Shown here one piece after another: positions 11,410 through 23,660 of a stretch of 64,000 bases of DNA. The position numbers were made by a program, and so were the translations under genes. The notes below the pieces were generated by a model. The model did not search any database. It saw nothing but the letters and a program-made list of their open reading frames with translations, and was not told where the DNA came from. This DNA comes from Adineta ricciae. Lineage: Eukaryota > Rotifera > Eurotatoria > Adinetida > Adinetidae. The DNA lies in assembly GCA_905250025.1 (NCBI GenBank), contig CAJNOJ010000131.1, positions 124,001-188,000 of the forward strand, given 5' to 3'. The number at the start of each line of letters is the position of its first letter. The first letter of the stretch is position 1.

Positions 11410-13130
11410 AGAACCTTGTGTATTGAGTGCACATTGATGTGGCATTAGTTTTGATCATTTGTACAGTTTGAGTGTGTAACTGTTGAGAAGTTAATGACAG
11501 GAAAACGTGACATATTACATTGACAAGAATATGAGAAGAATAAAATGCTCAGAATAGAACAACATCAATCTGAAGACATCCTCAAACGTTAAAGATTGAA
11601 GCAAAGCAGTGACAGTCACTCGCTCAATAGTCGATGTCATAGGAAGCTTTCGGTGGACCTAAAATTAGACTATAGGTGTCTCATCATAGGAGTATTGCAA
11701 CTATCTGTGTAACCAGAAATTTAAGAATAGTAGAGACTCAGTTCCATACTATATATTATGATCTTAAGTTTACATCAATTCATATATCAACAGTAATATG
11801 ACAAAATTTTATAGCATTGTATTAAAATATACTTACGAAGATAGGTCACCAACTCTAAAATTATTTTCGAGCTAAAATTTAGTTAGCCATAGGGATTCTA
11901 CTATGTTTAATCCCAATATAACGCTCATTACGGTTAATCGTGATTCAAAGGTCCTAGTTTTCTTCGAAACCGAGTTTTCCATGAAGAAACTTGATTTCTA
12001 AGGCAATACTTCAATGTTTTTACATAATAGAACACAGCAGGTTACATGTTGAAAATTATTATTGTCAGGGTTTTGGTAGTTACTGAGATGTTGTCACATA
12101 TCGAACGTCTCGTGTATAAACATAATATAGCGCATTGCTTATGCTTCGATGTTGAAATGCATTTTTTAACCTATACCTATGTGAATATAATAAAGTTCTT
12201 TTTCTGTATTTTTTTTCAATATAAATTAGTTTCTATGCAAATAGCCGTTGAAGATAACTAATGTTTGATTGCTATATGCATCCGGTTCTAGACAAACCCG
12301 CAATCAACTTTTACGATTTAAAATCAAAAGATATAAAAATTAGATGGATCGCAAGGAATAGTTAGATGAACTACGTTTTGTACCACCCATTCCGAACATC
12401 TGGCAACGTGACCGGGTGGTCGGAATTGAAATTATTTTTCGCCAATTTCGTACAAGAGTCCGGAAATTTTCACCGGATGTTCGGACATCTCTTGCTTAGA
12501 AATGGTTTCAAAATTAGCAGAAATTCTGTCCAAAATGGGCAATCAAGAGTCAAGTTCACCAAAAAGCAAGACTGGATGGACTTAGACGCCGTCACTTCAT
12601 CTAAGTGCCCATTGTACATTCCCATCCACTTAAAAAAACGCTGGTGATTTACTTAGAGTTTCACTTTTACGGACTCCATGGCGAAATCTTCACAATTATT
12701 TTTTTGTCATAGATTTCGTAACGGACATCTGAGCTGGAAATCCGGAATAAATAAGGTGACACGAAATGTCATTTTCCCGAAAAATATATTCAAAAAAGAA
12801 GTGATGAATCAATTTACAAAAACTTATGAAAACGTACTTCAAATAATGCTTTTTAGATAACATAATTCCACTTTTTTTGAACTATATTGAGCACAACCAC
12901 CTTGCAATAAATCAATAGATTTAACGAAATCCAATTTGAAAGAAAGAAAATGCGAATATTACTATACATGACCTTAGAATTCACAAGGAAAGTTTAGGAA
13001 ACATTCGAAAATTATTTGACACTATATCAATTGTCTTGAAAATATTTCTTATAATCATTTGAGTTTTATTCTCTTTATTTTTCTTCACAAATCCAGATCG
13101 TTACATTTATTGTTTATAGAAATGTCAAAT
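11410..13130 (+). other. Intergenic, no gene supported
   Basis: AT-rich sequence with only short ORFs lacking family features (12046-12261, 12366-12647, 12678-12860). An imperfect 12-bp inverted pair, CCGAACATCTGG (12392-12403) and CCGGATGTTCGG (12473-12484), sits in a locally GC-richer patch and may be a decayed small element. Confidence 0.45.
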
Positions 13131-13472
13131 TCAACGGCGACGTTGTTCTTTAGATGTTTCATCGACTGGTAGAGTTGTTTGCGGAACGCATGGAAAACAT
13201 GAGCAAGTATTTGCCCAACAATAACCATAGCTACAAGGACATGCCGAAATACAGTCTTTATCTATACAGTTCAATCTTAGATCCTTTTTCATACGTAGAA
13301 AATTCGCTGCATCACTAAAAGTTAGTATAGAATGTACTTAACTTGTCTTATAATTTATAATCAGAGTTTACCTTTGTTTTTCCAGTACATTGAACAATCC
13401 AACACTTTCAACTTTCATAGTAGAATATATGAATAGAAGAACAGAGGCATAAAAAATCATTTTTAAAGCCAT
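13131..13472 (-). CDS. Small secreted cysteine-rich protein
   Basis: Two exons, 13372-13472 and 13131-13314, joined across a 57-bp GT-AG intron, code about 94 aa. The first about 23 residues (MALKMIFYASVLLFIYSTMK...) form a clear signal peptide. The mature part has a short linker, then eight cysteines spaced C-x4-C-x3-C-x-C-x4-C-x4-C-x-C-x2-C, and a basic tail ending KEQRRR. This matches no family I can name with confidence; the density suggests a small disulfide-stabilised extracellular protein. Support: signal peptide, intact splice sites and a single frame across both exons. No paralogue is visible nearby. Both exons are too short to stand out as long ORFs. Confidence 0.62.
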
Positions 13473-13984
13473 ATTTTCTCAAGATCTTTGTATATATGAA
13501 TGATATTGTTTTTTATTCATATTGTTGATATGATCGGATATTTATATTCTTCAAATATTTCGTCGTTTACTAACGATTAGTCAAACATTATAACTATTCA
13601 TAGAAAAGGAAGTGAATTGAATTACGAATGAATCAAAACTAATATCAAACTCAGAACAAAGTACTTTATTAACATATAGATGCATGATCGAGTTCCTTCT
13701 TACCGTCTGAAGTATCTGAATGCAAGCACTTCCATTCATCTCTTGCATATCTTCTATTTACTTATTTTTTCTCGTTCATTAAATATGCATGACTTTACAT
13801 TGAAAATATTTCAATTATGTTTAATATTTCCAAAAAAAGTTTCATAATTATTTTTTAAATTTCATGTGAAATGAATTTGAAACAGTTTTTATATAAATCC
13901 ATTATTCGAATATAATACAAATAGACGTATGAAATAAAATACAACTGATTCAATACTTTCATATTCCGAAGTTTTTATTGTTGA
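13473..13984 (-). other. Intergenic, AT-rich
   Basis: Upstream region of the cysteine-rich gene and downstream flank of the GPCR remnant. I see no coding signal on either strand. Confidence 0.4.
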
Positions 13985-14700
13985 ATTTCAAATACTCTTA
14001 TATATCAATGTCACTGCATTTGGACAAAGATGTACATGTATAAATAAGTAATTCAACAAATAATAATCTAATCATATCATGATCTTCTTTTCGAAGAATA
14101 TGTATTGTTCTATTGGGTGAATACACGCACATTTATGTTGTAAATCTAGTCAAGTTAATGATTCAAAAGCAATTGAAGTTAATGATAGAAAAATATCAAG
14201 ACTAATTAGAATATAAATAGTATATATAATTTCATCGATGCCTTGTGATGCATCATATGTTATTTCAGCAATGGAATCGAACATTGTTGAGAATATAGCG
14301 AGACAAAGCCAGAATATAATAACACTTGGAATAATTCGAATACTGATTTGATAAAGATTGAATGAGAAAAGAAATTGTTTATTCTGACAAACAAAATAAT
14401 GATTAACACATGCTAAGACGAAAAATGTTGTCGTCATTTGACTAAATGCATGATTGAAAATAATATTGAAATCGACAGGTAAATAATGAAGAACAAATGA
14501 CAGGTACATAGCATGATTTAAACTGATTAAGCCACATAATGACATTGTTAATGTATAAAGTGATTAAGAATTTTAGAGATACTTTTCTTGAATAGAATAT
14601 AGTACATTGAAAACTAATTCCAGATTACTCATAATAACATATATTGTCATTTCATACTGTGTTAAATATTGTTGAATAATATTCAATTCGAATATCAAAG
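13985..14700 (-). pseudogene. Degraded rhodopsin-type GPCR
   Basis: On the minus strand the longest open piece (14150-14545) codes several hydrophobic helices (CGLISLNHAMYLSFVLHYL; TTTFFVLACVNHYFVC; IIPSVIIFWLCLAIFS) in the pattern of TM2-TM4 of a 7TM receptor. Upstream, about 14700-14546, the same frame reads QQYLTQYEMTIYVIMSNLEL...VLYSIQEKYL, a TM1-like start, and is then broken by two in-frame TAA codons just before the open part. Downstream, in another frame at about 14000-14110, comes KEDHDMIRLLFVELLIY, which resembles the ICL3-TM6 segment. The gene is therefore interrupted by at least two stops and a frameshift. Subfamily and ligand cannot be given. Confidence 0.6.
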
Positions 14701-15129
14701 ATGGTATGTTATTTTTTTAGGAAGAGTTGAAAATCATCAGAATTATCTTTCAAAGTCTATCTTTGAACAAAAAATTATATCAAATATGATAAAGTATCTT
14801 GCTTTGACATAATGAAGAATTAAATGTGTGCTTCTTTTATTCAAGTCGTTAGAAAAGTGGAAATCTTACTTGGATATTTATCATTTAATCAATGATTATC
14901 GTTTCGATCTCGTTTACAATGAAATTAGAGAAATTCAATTATTTTGAACATGAAATCTTATAATAAACTTGAAATTATTTCAGCATTTGATAAAGAACAT
15001 ATCATTTGTTTGTGGAATTGAAGTCTTCCGTGAGAGCAATTTCGATGTTAATGAGATATCTGGAAGAGCAATTTAAAAAAAAAGAGAAGAATATTCTTTG
15101 CGTTAGAAGAGTAGCGCAGAAATCGTTAA
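14701..15129 (+). other. Intergenic
   Basis: No supported gene. The ORF starting at 15006 runs into the inverted repeat and has no family signal. Confidence 0.4.
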
Positions 15130-15605
15130 CTCGATTCGAGTATTCAGCTAATCCTTCGAATTCTAAACTTATAAATTTAGAACTCGAGGCTTCGCGTTTT
15201 AAACCTTTAACCTTGTAACTAATTGATTATTAACTATTCACTAACCGATTATTCACTATCAACCAACGAACTATGAAGTAATCAGTAGCTAATTGTTAAG
15301 TACAACTATTGACTACGTGATTATGAATTATTAACTAACCAGTTATGATGTATCATCTTGAGGTTGACGGTGACTTTGCTCTCATGAACTGCACCCTCAC
15401 TTTGCTCACCCTTTATACTTAATAAAAAGTTAGTTACTAATTAATATTTATTTAGTTACTGATTAATAGTCAGTTGGTTAATGATAGTTAATCAATCAGT
15501 TAGTAATAGTGAATATTTAATAGCCAATTAGCTAACAGGTTAATAGTTGAAAACCCGAAGCTTTGACTTCTTGATTTGTAAGTTTAATACTCGAATTTTC
15601 TTTTC
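15130..15605. repeat. Long imperfect inverted repeat (foldback-like)
   Basis: The left arm (ATTCGAGTATT ... AAACTTATAAATTTAG ... GGCTTCGCGTTTTAAACC ... TTAACC) is mirrored as a reverse complement on the right (GGTTAATAG ... AAAACCCGAAGC ... TTTGTAAGTTTAATACTCGAAT). Between the arms are many short TTAACTA/CTAACC-like words that also pair with TTAGTTA/GGTTAA words on the far side. The centre is near 15,380. It could be a MITE or foldback element, or a decayed palindrome. Confidence 0.6.
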
Positions 15606-15625
15606 GAATTATACATGTATGCTGT

Positions 15626-15815
15626 GCGATAGAATCGATATTGCACTTAAAACAAAAAAAGTAATAATAACACTCTCAGTATTGTTATGAGTCTTCCTCT
15701 TATTATTTTTGTCATTGTTACTATGTGATATGAAAGAAAGAAAAGATCCTCATCAATATTTATTAACATATCTGCACAGTTACAGTTCAGTCTGTTCTAT
15801 TGACATGAAAGACTG
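15626..15815 (+). repeat. Diverged copy of the GCC2 3' flank
   Basis: GATAGAATCGATATTGCA is shared exactly with the sequence just after the GCC2 stop. The following order of words is also shared: AAAGYAAAAAA, ATAATAA, CTTATTATT...ATTGTTACTAT, GAAAGAAAGAAA, then CAG.CAGTT..ATT and TCTGTT. The match runs over roughly 190 bp against 5793-5990, with many substitutions. No GCC2 coding sequence accompanies it. Confidence 0.55.
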
Positions 15816-17292
15816 GAAAAAAAATTTTTGTAGCTAAATATGGACAATAAGTGAAGAAGTACAAGAAAGTTTTCTTGTTATTGTTCTTATTTGCAGGTCA
15901 CGAGAATCTCAGAAGAGATGCTTAATCTCCTCATTCCCATTCGCATGATTGTTAAAGACATCGACACGCGCGATTTTAAGCGAGACCTAATTATAACATC
16001 GCACCGCACGTTCACTCGCGATTGAAAGTAGTTATATAACGCTGATAAAATCTCAAGAATACCTCGAACTTGGCGGATGAAATTGAAATGAGTAGAAAAA
16101 TGGCGGAGTATTCGATTTTTGATTCAATAGTGACGAAGATTGGATTGGTCGATTGACTGAAGGTTGTTCAGCTTTAAATTTCTAAGATAAATATTTACAA
16201 GTTTCTCATAAAAGTTTTCTTTAATGTACTCGTGTCATCGGTAAATATCATCGATAGAAATATTTGATTCTGTGCAAATAGTTTTGATAAGCGACAAAAT
16301 GACTCTCTATCTTCGGATCTTGCTTCATTTTCAATGGTTCGCTTCACTTCTATATTCTAATGAAGATGAATGACTGGTTTCAATATGGAAAACTACTTCT
16401 GTGTCAGTAAAGGAGAAAAGCAAGTTTCTCGGAAACTTAAATTCTAATAAATATTGTATCTTGTGGTAAATGTTAGTTTTTTTAAACTTTTTAACGTCTT
16501 GTTCTCGAATTAATTAAATATATAAACGAATTGAAGGTCGTGTCACAACATTCTATGGAAAAGAGAACTTTGACAAATAGATTTTATCCGAATTCCAAAG
16601 TTCTTCTTCGGCTAAACGGGTTTTTTTTTTGTTGATACTTCTATAAAAGCGAATGGAACGAAATGACGAAGATTCACATTGTCACTTTCATGAATGTAAG
16701 ACAGATTTGATTAAAAACTTGCAATTGTCTCGACGTTCCACTCGTTAAATTCTAAAAAAAGTCATTCTATTCAAATCCTCCCCAAACAAATAACGAACGT
16801 CCTCGTCAACTGCATTAATATGTTCATCGTACCGTCAGTCCGATTATTATCGGTACAAACCTATCGATTCTCGGGTATTCAATTAGATGCAAAGAAAGTT
16901 GTACTCCATCATTATTATGTCTCAATTCATGCAGTCATCGACAGTGAATGTTGGTTGTGTACTGCGTGTCCCCTTGTCATGCAAAACCTCTAGAAAAAAA
17001 ATAGAATGAGAAAAAAGACAGAAGGAAGAAGAGCAAGAGAATAGAAAGGAAAACGGAGAAGAAGGTGGTTGCGTTTTTCTTTCTTCTTCTTCTTCGTGTG
17101 CTCGTCCGTTTGTTCTCCTTGACAATAGAAATGATGTTCATCAGTCTCTGGATCATCTTTCTTAAATAGCATGCTCTGTGTCTTAACACAAAATCATCTC
17201 GGAAATCCTTTCAACCGCGTTCTGGCATTCTTTTCTTTTCATACTTGGGTCATTCTACATATCAAACTGATTTGTTCGGTACGACAACAAAG
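15816..17292 (+). other. Intergenic; upstream region of SPEN
   Basis: No gene is supported. Open frames at 16922-17189 minus are low-complexity by-products of the purine/pyrimidine tract. Confidence 0.45.
16991..17095. repeat. Polypurine tract followed by polypyrimidine tract
   Basis: About 75 bp of nearly pure purine (16991-17065) is followed, after the short spacer TGGTTGCG, by about 22 bp of pure pyrimidine (TTTTTCTTTCTTCTTCTTC). The AGAAGAAGG and CTTCTTCTTCTT ends could pair as a hairpin. It lies about 200 bp before the SPEN start. Confidence 0.65.
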
Positions 17293-20200
17293 ATGTCAGT
17301 TTTGACAAAAAAGTTAACTGAATCAAAATGGTTGGCGATATCCAATCTACCTCGGACAGTTACGAAAGAAACGATTAAGAAATATTTCCAAAGGTTTCAT
17401 TTCGTTTTCGTATATTTTACCAACAACCGTTGATTTTTTTTATCTTTAGATACGGTTGTATTCAATCAATTCATATCGATAGTCAACGATTCGCTTTCAT
17501 CAAGTTTTCTAGTCGGCACTCAGCATCGAAAGCACATCACGCAGAAAATATTCTCGATAACCAACCAGTACGAACTGCATTTCATGATGGTTCAAGCACT
17601 GTCCCAGAAATTCTTCTCAATAAACCATCTTCATTAACTTCATCAATTATTAAACCATCGGCGCCATCTCCTTCGAGTATAAACTTCTCGAATAAGGCAA
17701 TAACAATGGTTCATGACGAACGGAATAAACGCACGTCACGATCTATAAGTAGTCCTGAAGAAAATACTCGGTGAGTAGGTTTTTTTTTAATAAAATGCAT
17801 TTTCCTTGATCTACAAGGACATTTCCTCACTGCTAACATGTCAAGTATAAGACTGCATGTGACGCATGATATTAATATATAAAAGGTTTAACTTAGGATC
17901 GGAGATGAAAAAAGAAATCTTCTCATCAACGTGAGGAATAAGCATTTCTATAACTAGTAGTTAGAATAGTAACTTTTTAATAAATACAACTGGTGGATCT
18001 ATTCATTATCGTGTTTCACGCTAGATTCATGTCAACATATTCTTTCACTGTTATTCAACATGAGGGTGATAAACATTTGGGTACATGAATAGGTCAGCAT
18101 GTAGAGGAGATCTTTAGTTGTCCTTCGACTTTCAATGGTAAAATCAAAAGAAAATTTTCTATCACATTTTTAATATTCTCACACGGCTTTTTTATTTATA
18201 GACATCAAGTTGTGCCTATAGAACGTGACCTGAAACGAAGATTAATACCCGGAACTAATTCGAAGTAATTGCTAACAGAGATGAATCTCTAATATCGTTT
18301 CGACGTAATAACTCGTCTTATATCATTAGAGAAACAACTCCTACGTGTGAGTCCAAAAAGTACCAGCGACACTCAGTATACGAGGAACAAATATTCAGAC
18401 AATCGAAAACGCGCATACTGAAAATCTACCAATTACCATCAACATTATCAAGTAAAATTGTTTTCAAAGAAAGATAGTTAGATCGGATTTGGATTTATTT
18501 TTAGATGAAACCTTACGGGAAAAACTTCGAAAGATCTTCACTAGTTTCAAAAACCCTTCGCACCTATTAACAATCAGAATTGTCAATGATTACGCTCTGT
18601 TGACATTTCAGGAACCTCAAGATGTTGACAAAGCTTTGTTATATGTGATAACCAAATCCATCAACGGAATACGACTAAAAGCGGAACCGTATAACAATCT
18701 GATCACGGGTAAAGTTCGACTTGAAAACCGATTCCGATCTAAATAGTTCGTCATTTAGACAATGAGATGAGCAATACATTCATCTATTCAGATATTGATG
18801 AGTATTCATCAAAATCAACACGGACTTTGTTCATACGAAACCTTCCGACAGAGATATCTTATCATGAATTACGTGAAATATGTATGGAATACGGCGAAAT
18901 TATTGTAAATATTTGATGTTACTCTTCGACATCAATATTTTCTTATTTGAATTTAGGATGTCAACATCAAACGAAATTCTCAGACACAAGCCTTTGCCTC
19001 GATTCAATATACTTCGATCAAAAGTGTCGTTAGCGCAATAAAGATCTTAGAACGTAAACTTATTTACGGTCGTTCACTTCAGGTACTTCATTCAATCGAT
19101 AAATCCCGAATTCGTTTCACTACGAACACGACTTAAAGAATGAATAAAAAGGCTTATTGATTCGGCTAGACAGATTGTTACTAAATTTTCTCTTGCAATA
19201 GTCAGTTGGTTTTAATTCGAACCATGACCGTGAAGACATATCTGCATCCAGCACTTACATTTGATGAAAATATGAGCAGAACACAGAGATGGATAGATAC
19301 CGACTAAAGACATTCTCTTTATCTGATAATTCATTCATAAAATTCGATATTTATATCTGGATTAGAGTTTCATCAAAGGTCGATGCGCATAATTAGACTA
19401 AATTAAAAAGTTCACTTTTGCTTGCAGCTCAATTTCGGTAAGAGTCAAATAACCAACGTTCTCTGGCTTGATGAATTACCTGGAGATATCACCGAAGCTA
19501 ATATGCGTGAATTTCTCCATCGCGTAACAAGTTTTCCGCCGAAAAAGTTCAAAGATATTTATATTGATTATCGACATGAGCAGAAATATACATCCGAGCA
19601 ATGTTTGGTGTATTGTATTGATTCTGTCACTGCGCAGAGTGCAATCGATTTGATTCGTGGACAGATATTTGATGGCAAACGTTTACAAGTCGATTTTGCG
19701 AGCTCCTTATTTATTGAACAGTTTGCGGATCTGATTCGACAGACGAATGAAAAGAAAAAGTGAGTTTGCCGCGGTTGATTCAATACAATTGTTGATATCA
19801 TTGGATTTTAGTAATTCACAGCGAACTTATCCATTGGATCGGTAAGACGAAAATTTAATAAAAACTGGTTTCTGATGAAATACTTATTGTTATTTCAGTC
19901 GGTACTCCAAAATCTCTGATTCAGATTCGTCAATCATTCGTATGTTATATTAGCATCCCTTATGGAACACAAATATTCAACAACCGAAACTTTTCGCTAT
20001 TTTCTAGCCTCAAATCTTACGTCATCCAATCCGTACCATTCACCATCTTCAGATCAGACATTCATCGAACAGACGAAGGTGACTAAATCCGAGCCAAATA
20101 ATATCGAACGAATTTTCGATTGGCTTATGGTGAATGAAACGCAGTCCGATTCGAAAGAATTTCACGTCAAAAAACAAGCCTCCGTTCTTCAATCAAATCA

Positions 20201-23200
20201 AGTTGTTTTTCGAACGAGAAACATTCCGTTAGAATCCGATCGATCACTTATTCAATCTGATATTCGCTTGAAAGTCTACGCATCTATGACTGATCAGTTT
20301 CCCAAGCCCATACATCTGCCATTTCCAGAATTTGCCAAAACGTTAATGAAATCGTCATCCAGAGCAATGATACTCAATCCGAAAGCTCACCTCAGACATC
20401 TATCTGCTGAACTGAATAATAATAACGAAGATCTGCCATTGCCGAAAGAACTGGACGAACGAATTAGACGATTGGATCAACGAATTGGAGAAGTTAATCA
20501 ACAAAATTCATTTTTCTCCTCAGTAGAGCGATTGCCAACGAATATTCTTTCAAAAGATCAACAAAAGTCATCAACGGAACCATCCTCACCAATTAGCACA
20601 ACATCAACTCAAGCAAAACAAACATCAGAGTAAGAGTTTGACCATTAACATGTAGAATTCAGAACTAGGAATCGAATGCGACTACAAATAATTAGTTAAA
20701 ACAGCAGTCTTTGATGTTAGTCAGTAAAAAAGGACATGCTTAATGAACAAATTCATATTTTTCAGCTTTATAAAAGAGAATATTTGATTAGTCTACTCAA
20801 GTTGACGAAGAAAATCATAGACAGCTGAGTTCCGGAAAAAGAACACTTTTTTTTAAATTTCAAGATCGCGTGGTGTCACTTTCCAACAATCAATTCCAAT
20901 ACCAGTTATTAACAATCAGCCGACAATGTCTGAAACACAAATCAATTCATCATTGAAACTTCCGTATCGACTCAGTTCATCCTTTACACTGAAAGCTAAG
21001 CCAAATCCTCCATCAGTATCTGTGATCACGAACAATTCACTCAAATTACCTATTCCCAGTTCAGTAACTCCGCAGTCATTAGTTCTGAAATCGATATTGA
21101 AAAAACCATCGGCCACAACGCGTGAAACGCGTAAGGCAGTTCAGATTGTGTCAACACATTCTTCACCCACACCGAATAAGACACGAATATCCGTCCAAAA
21201 CGAAAAGAAAAGTACTCCTCCGATTGTCAAAGAACCGAATAAAAGTCAAATTCAACCGAGAGAATCATGCGAACAATTACCTATCTCATCGAAGCATACG
21301 AATATACCCTCTCTAAGCAAAATTCCGAAAAAAGCCAACGTAACACCAGCAGATGTAACAAAACCCAAAGTTTCCAAAGAAACCCTACAGTCATCCGCCA
21401 ATACTCAAACAGCAATCAAATCTTCAAAGATGATGGAAAGTGCACATGAATCTATGAAAACTTCTGTATTAACACCGATAAAGAAAACCACTTCGTTACA
21501 TGATGAAAACCGGCAAGAGAAGAAAAAGCTTCTCATACCAATGAAGAGTGTTGGAAAAACTATCAAGAAATCCATGTTGAAATCAAGTGTATCCATGTAT
21601 GACCGGATCAAACGTCGTTCACAAAACGACTTGCTTCTAATAAAGTACGTGAAAATCGTTTTCAGCGAAAACTAAACAGTCGATTTCTTGTCTGATTCTT
21701 AGCACGTCGTCGACAAAAACTAGTCATTCAAGCGATAAAAACAAAGATTTAAAGACTACTTCACGTTTAAAGCGATGCGTAAATAACAACAAATATCTAA
21801 TTCCGATACGATTTTGTTGATTTTTTAGAATCCAATACCCGAATCATCCGAGTCAGACGACGATGTACCATCGAAAGTGGAAACTAAACAAGATCATCAT
21901 TTTGGCAGTGCTACATCTCAACCAGAAGAGCGTCAAAATCAACATAATTGTCAAACGATCCTTGAAGTGAAAGAATTATCCACGGAAAGCGTCTCAAACA
22001 AACGTGCATTGGAATCTGAAATAGATACGCCATTAAAAAAACAGAAAATTGAACCGGATGATATTTTAATTATTGAAGAAGGACGAGTCCCTAATCTATC
22101 GAATTCACCAAAGAGTTTACCAGTTGCTGTAATCGATTTAATTCCTAATAGTCCTCCTGAAGAAATCAAAGTTGATGATCAAAGTATAGATTTAACGATA
22201 GAAGAACCAAGTAACAGTGTAGTTTTCTATGAGCACTGTTTATCACATTGATTCACTTTAGATGACACCACCGATTCGAATCATGAAGAACACATCACTG
22301 TTGATTCTCTGTGTGTACCAGATGCTGTTGAGCAAGATGTTCACATCAAAAATCAATCACCTCACCTACTTACAGAAACACTATCGTCACAAGATCCTTC
22401 GATTTCTAATTCATTATCAGTTTCATCTGAAAACCAATCGAAATTAGCATCACCTAGTAATTATACATCCATATTTCGAATCTCGTCATTCATCCTTCAT
22501 ACATTATTTGTTTCTTAGATATTACTGATGAATATCCGATTGATAAGATTCATGCATCAACCGCAGCTACTTCATCAGTTGTACCGACTGAACTATCAAA
22601 GCAATTTGATCCTCAAACGAGTACTGATCGAAATCATTCATCCACATCTGTACGTTTGATTTCACCAATATTCACACCCACCGAACGCTTGTTTTCTCCT
22701 TATCAACAACATTTCCCATATCCACCATTTATATCGTCCATGCCAGGTACTCACAAATGTCAGTGAACGCCTTCATTTTTTTACATATTTGTATTTTAGA
22801 TTCGCCTCCGCTATCTGCAAAAGTACCATCTATAAGCAACAATAACGCGATGCTACCGGAACAACAGTATTATTTTGGGAAAGAATACAAACGGTAAATT
22901 TTTCTTGACTTTCAAGCGATTCTCTTATATTTCTTATTGATTCAGAAATTCCATCGCAAAGTTTCCTATTCTTCCAATAAATCTTTCACCGACTTCTCAT
23001 CCAGGATATCTTCGATCAAGTAAAACTGAACATTTCTCTTCCAATTCTTCTCCTTCATCAGCCATCCATTTAGATTCTCTCAATCTATTTCAAAACACAC
23101 CCTCACCCTATGAATACTCTCTCCATACTCCATCAATGTACAATTCCTTCTCACACTTCGACCATATTTACTGGGACGGATACGTGACTCTCAAAACCGT

Positions 23201-23660
23201 TCAAGCGTTCGTCAGGACTCAATTCATTGCTGGCAATCCTCAAATTTCTCGTATTTCGATCAATTATTGGAATACGGATTTGAATCATCACTTGCGCATC
23301 TCACAACGGATGCGTTTAGAGAAAAGTCAACTCGATGGCGTTCATCAACATATGCAAATCGACAGCGACTATTGCATTTTACTCGGCGAGGCGAATGGTT
23401 CCACCTCCGATGAGATTCGTTCCGAACAAAATCACTTAAAATCCGGTCTCATTCAATATTTGAATGAAAAACAAGCTGCTGGAATTGTTAATATCTCTCT
23501 TCCTGGTATTGTACAACCTGTTTACGTTGTTCACATCTTTCCACCGTGTCAATTCGCGTCGGAATTGTTACAAAAACGTGCGCCCGATGCGTATCGTTAC
23601 GTTATTCAAAATAATCTCGAACGAATCTATTTGTTATTTGTTATCACTACAACAATTTAA
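17293..23660 (+). CDS. SPEN: SPEN-family RRM/SPOC transcriptional corepressor
   Basis: Eighteen exons give about 1,527 aa: 17293-17393, 17450-17770, 18202-18264, 18330-18451, 18505-18708, 18759-18904, 18957-19082, 19428-19759, 19812-19841, 19899-19939, 20008-20629, 20865-21644, 21703-21778, 21829-22216, 22262-22456, 22519-22746, 22800-22893, 22946-23660. Order: RRM1 (KWLAISNLPRTVTKETIKKY, then QRFAFIKF), RRM2 (ILKIYQLPSTL..YALLTF), RRM3 (RTLFIRNLPTEISYHEL..QAFASIQY), RRM4-like (NVLWLDELPGDITEANM), a charged segment (LPKELDERIRRLDQRIGE), long Ser/Thr/Pro-rich disorder, and a C-terminal SPOC domain (YWDGYVTLKTVQAF ... VVHIFPPCQFASELL ... IYLLFVITTT). Family role: nuclear RNA binding with SPOC recruiting corepressors. 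It is shorter than vertebrate SPEN, but its domain order fits SPEN better than the smaller RBM15 proteins. All phases agree. Confidence 0.88.

Noticed and set aside
16922..17189. Three overlapping minus ORFs rich in Lys/Glu or Phe/Ser
   Set aside because: They translate the purine/pyrimidine tract; codon content is simple-sequence and no gene features are present.
19940..19953. 14-bp intron GTATGTTATATTAG in SPEN
   Set aside because: It would keep frame but is too short for the spliceosome. A 68-bp intron, 19940-20007, with the same donor and a later acceptor also keeps frame and was used.
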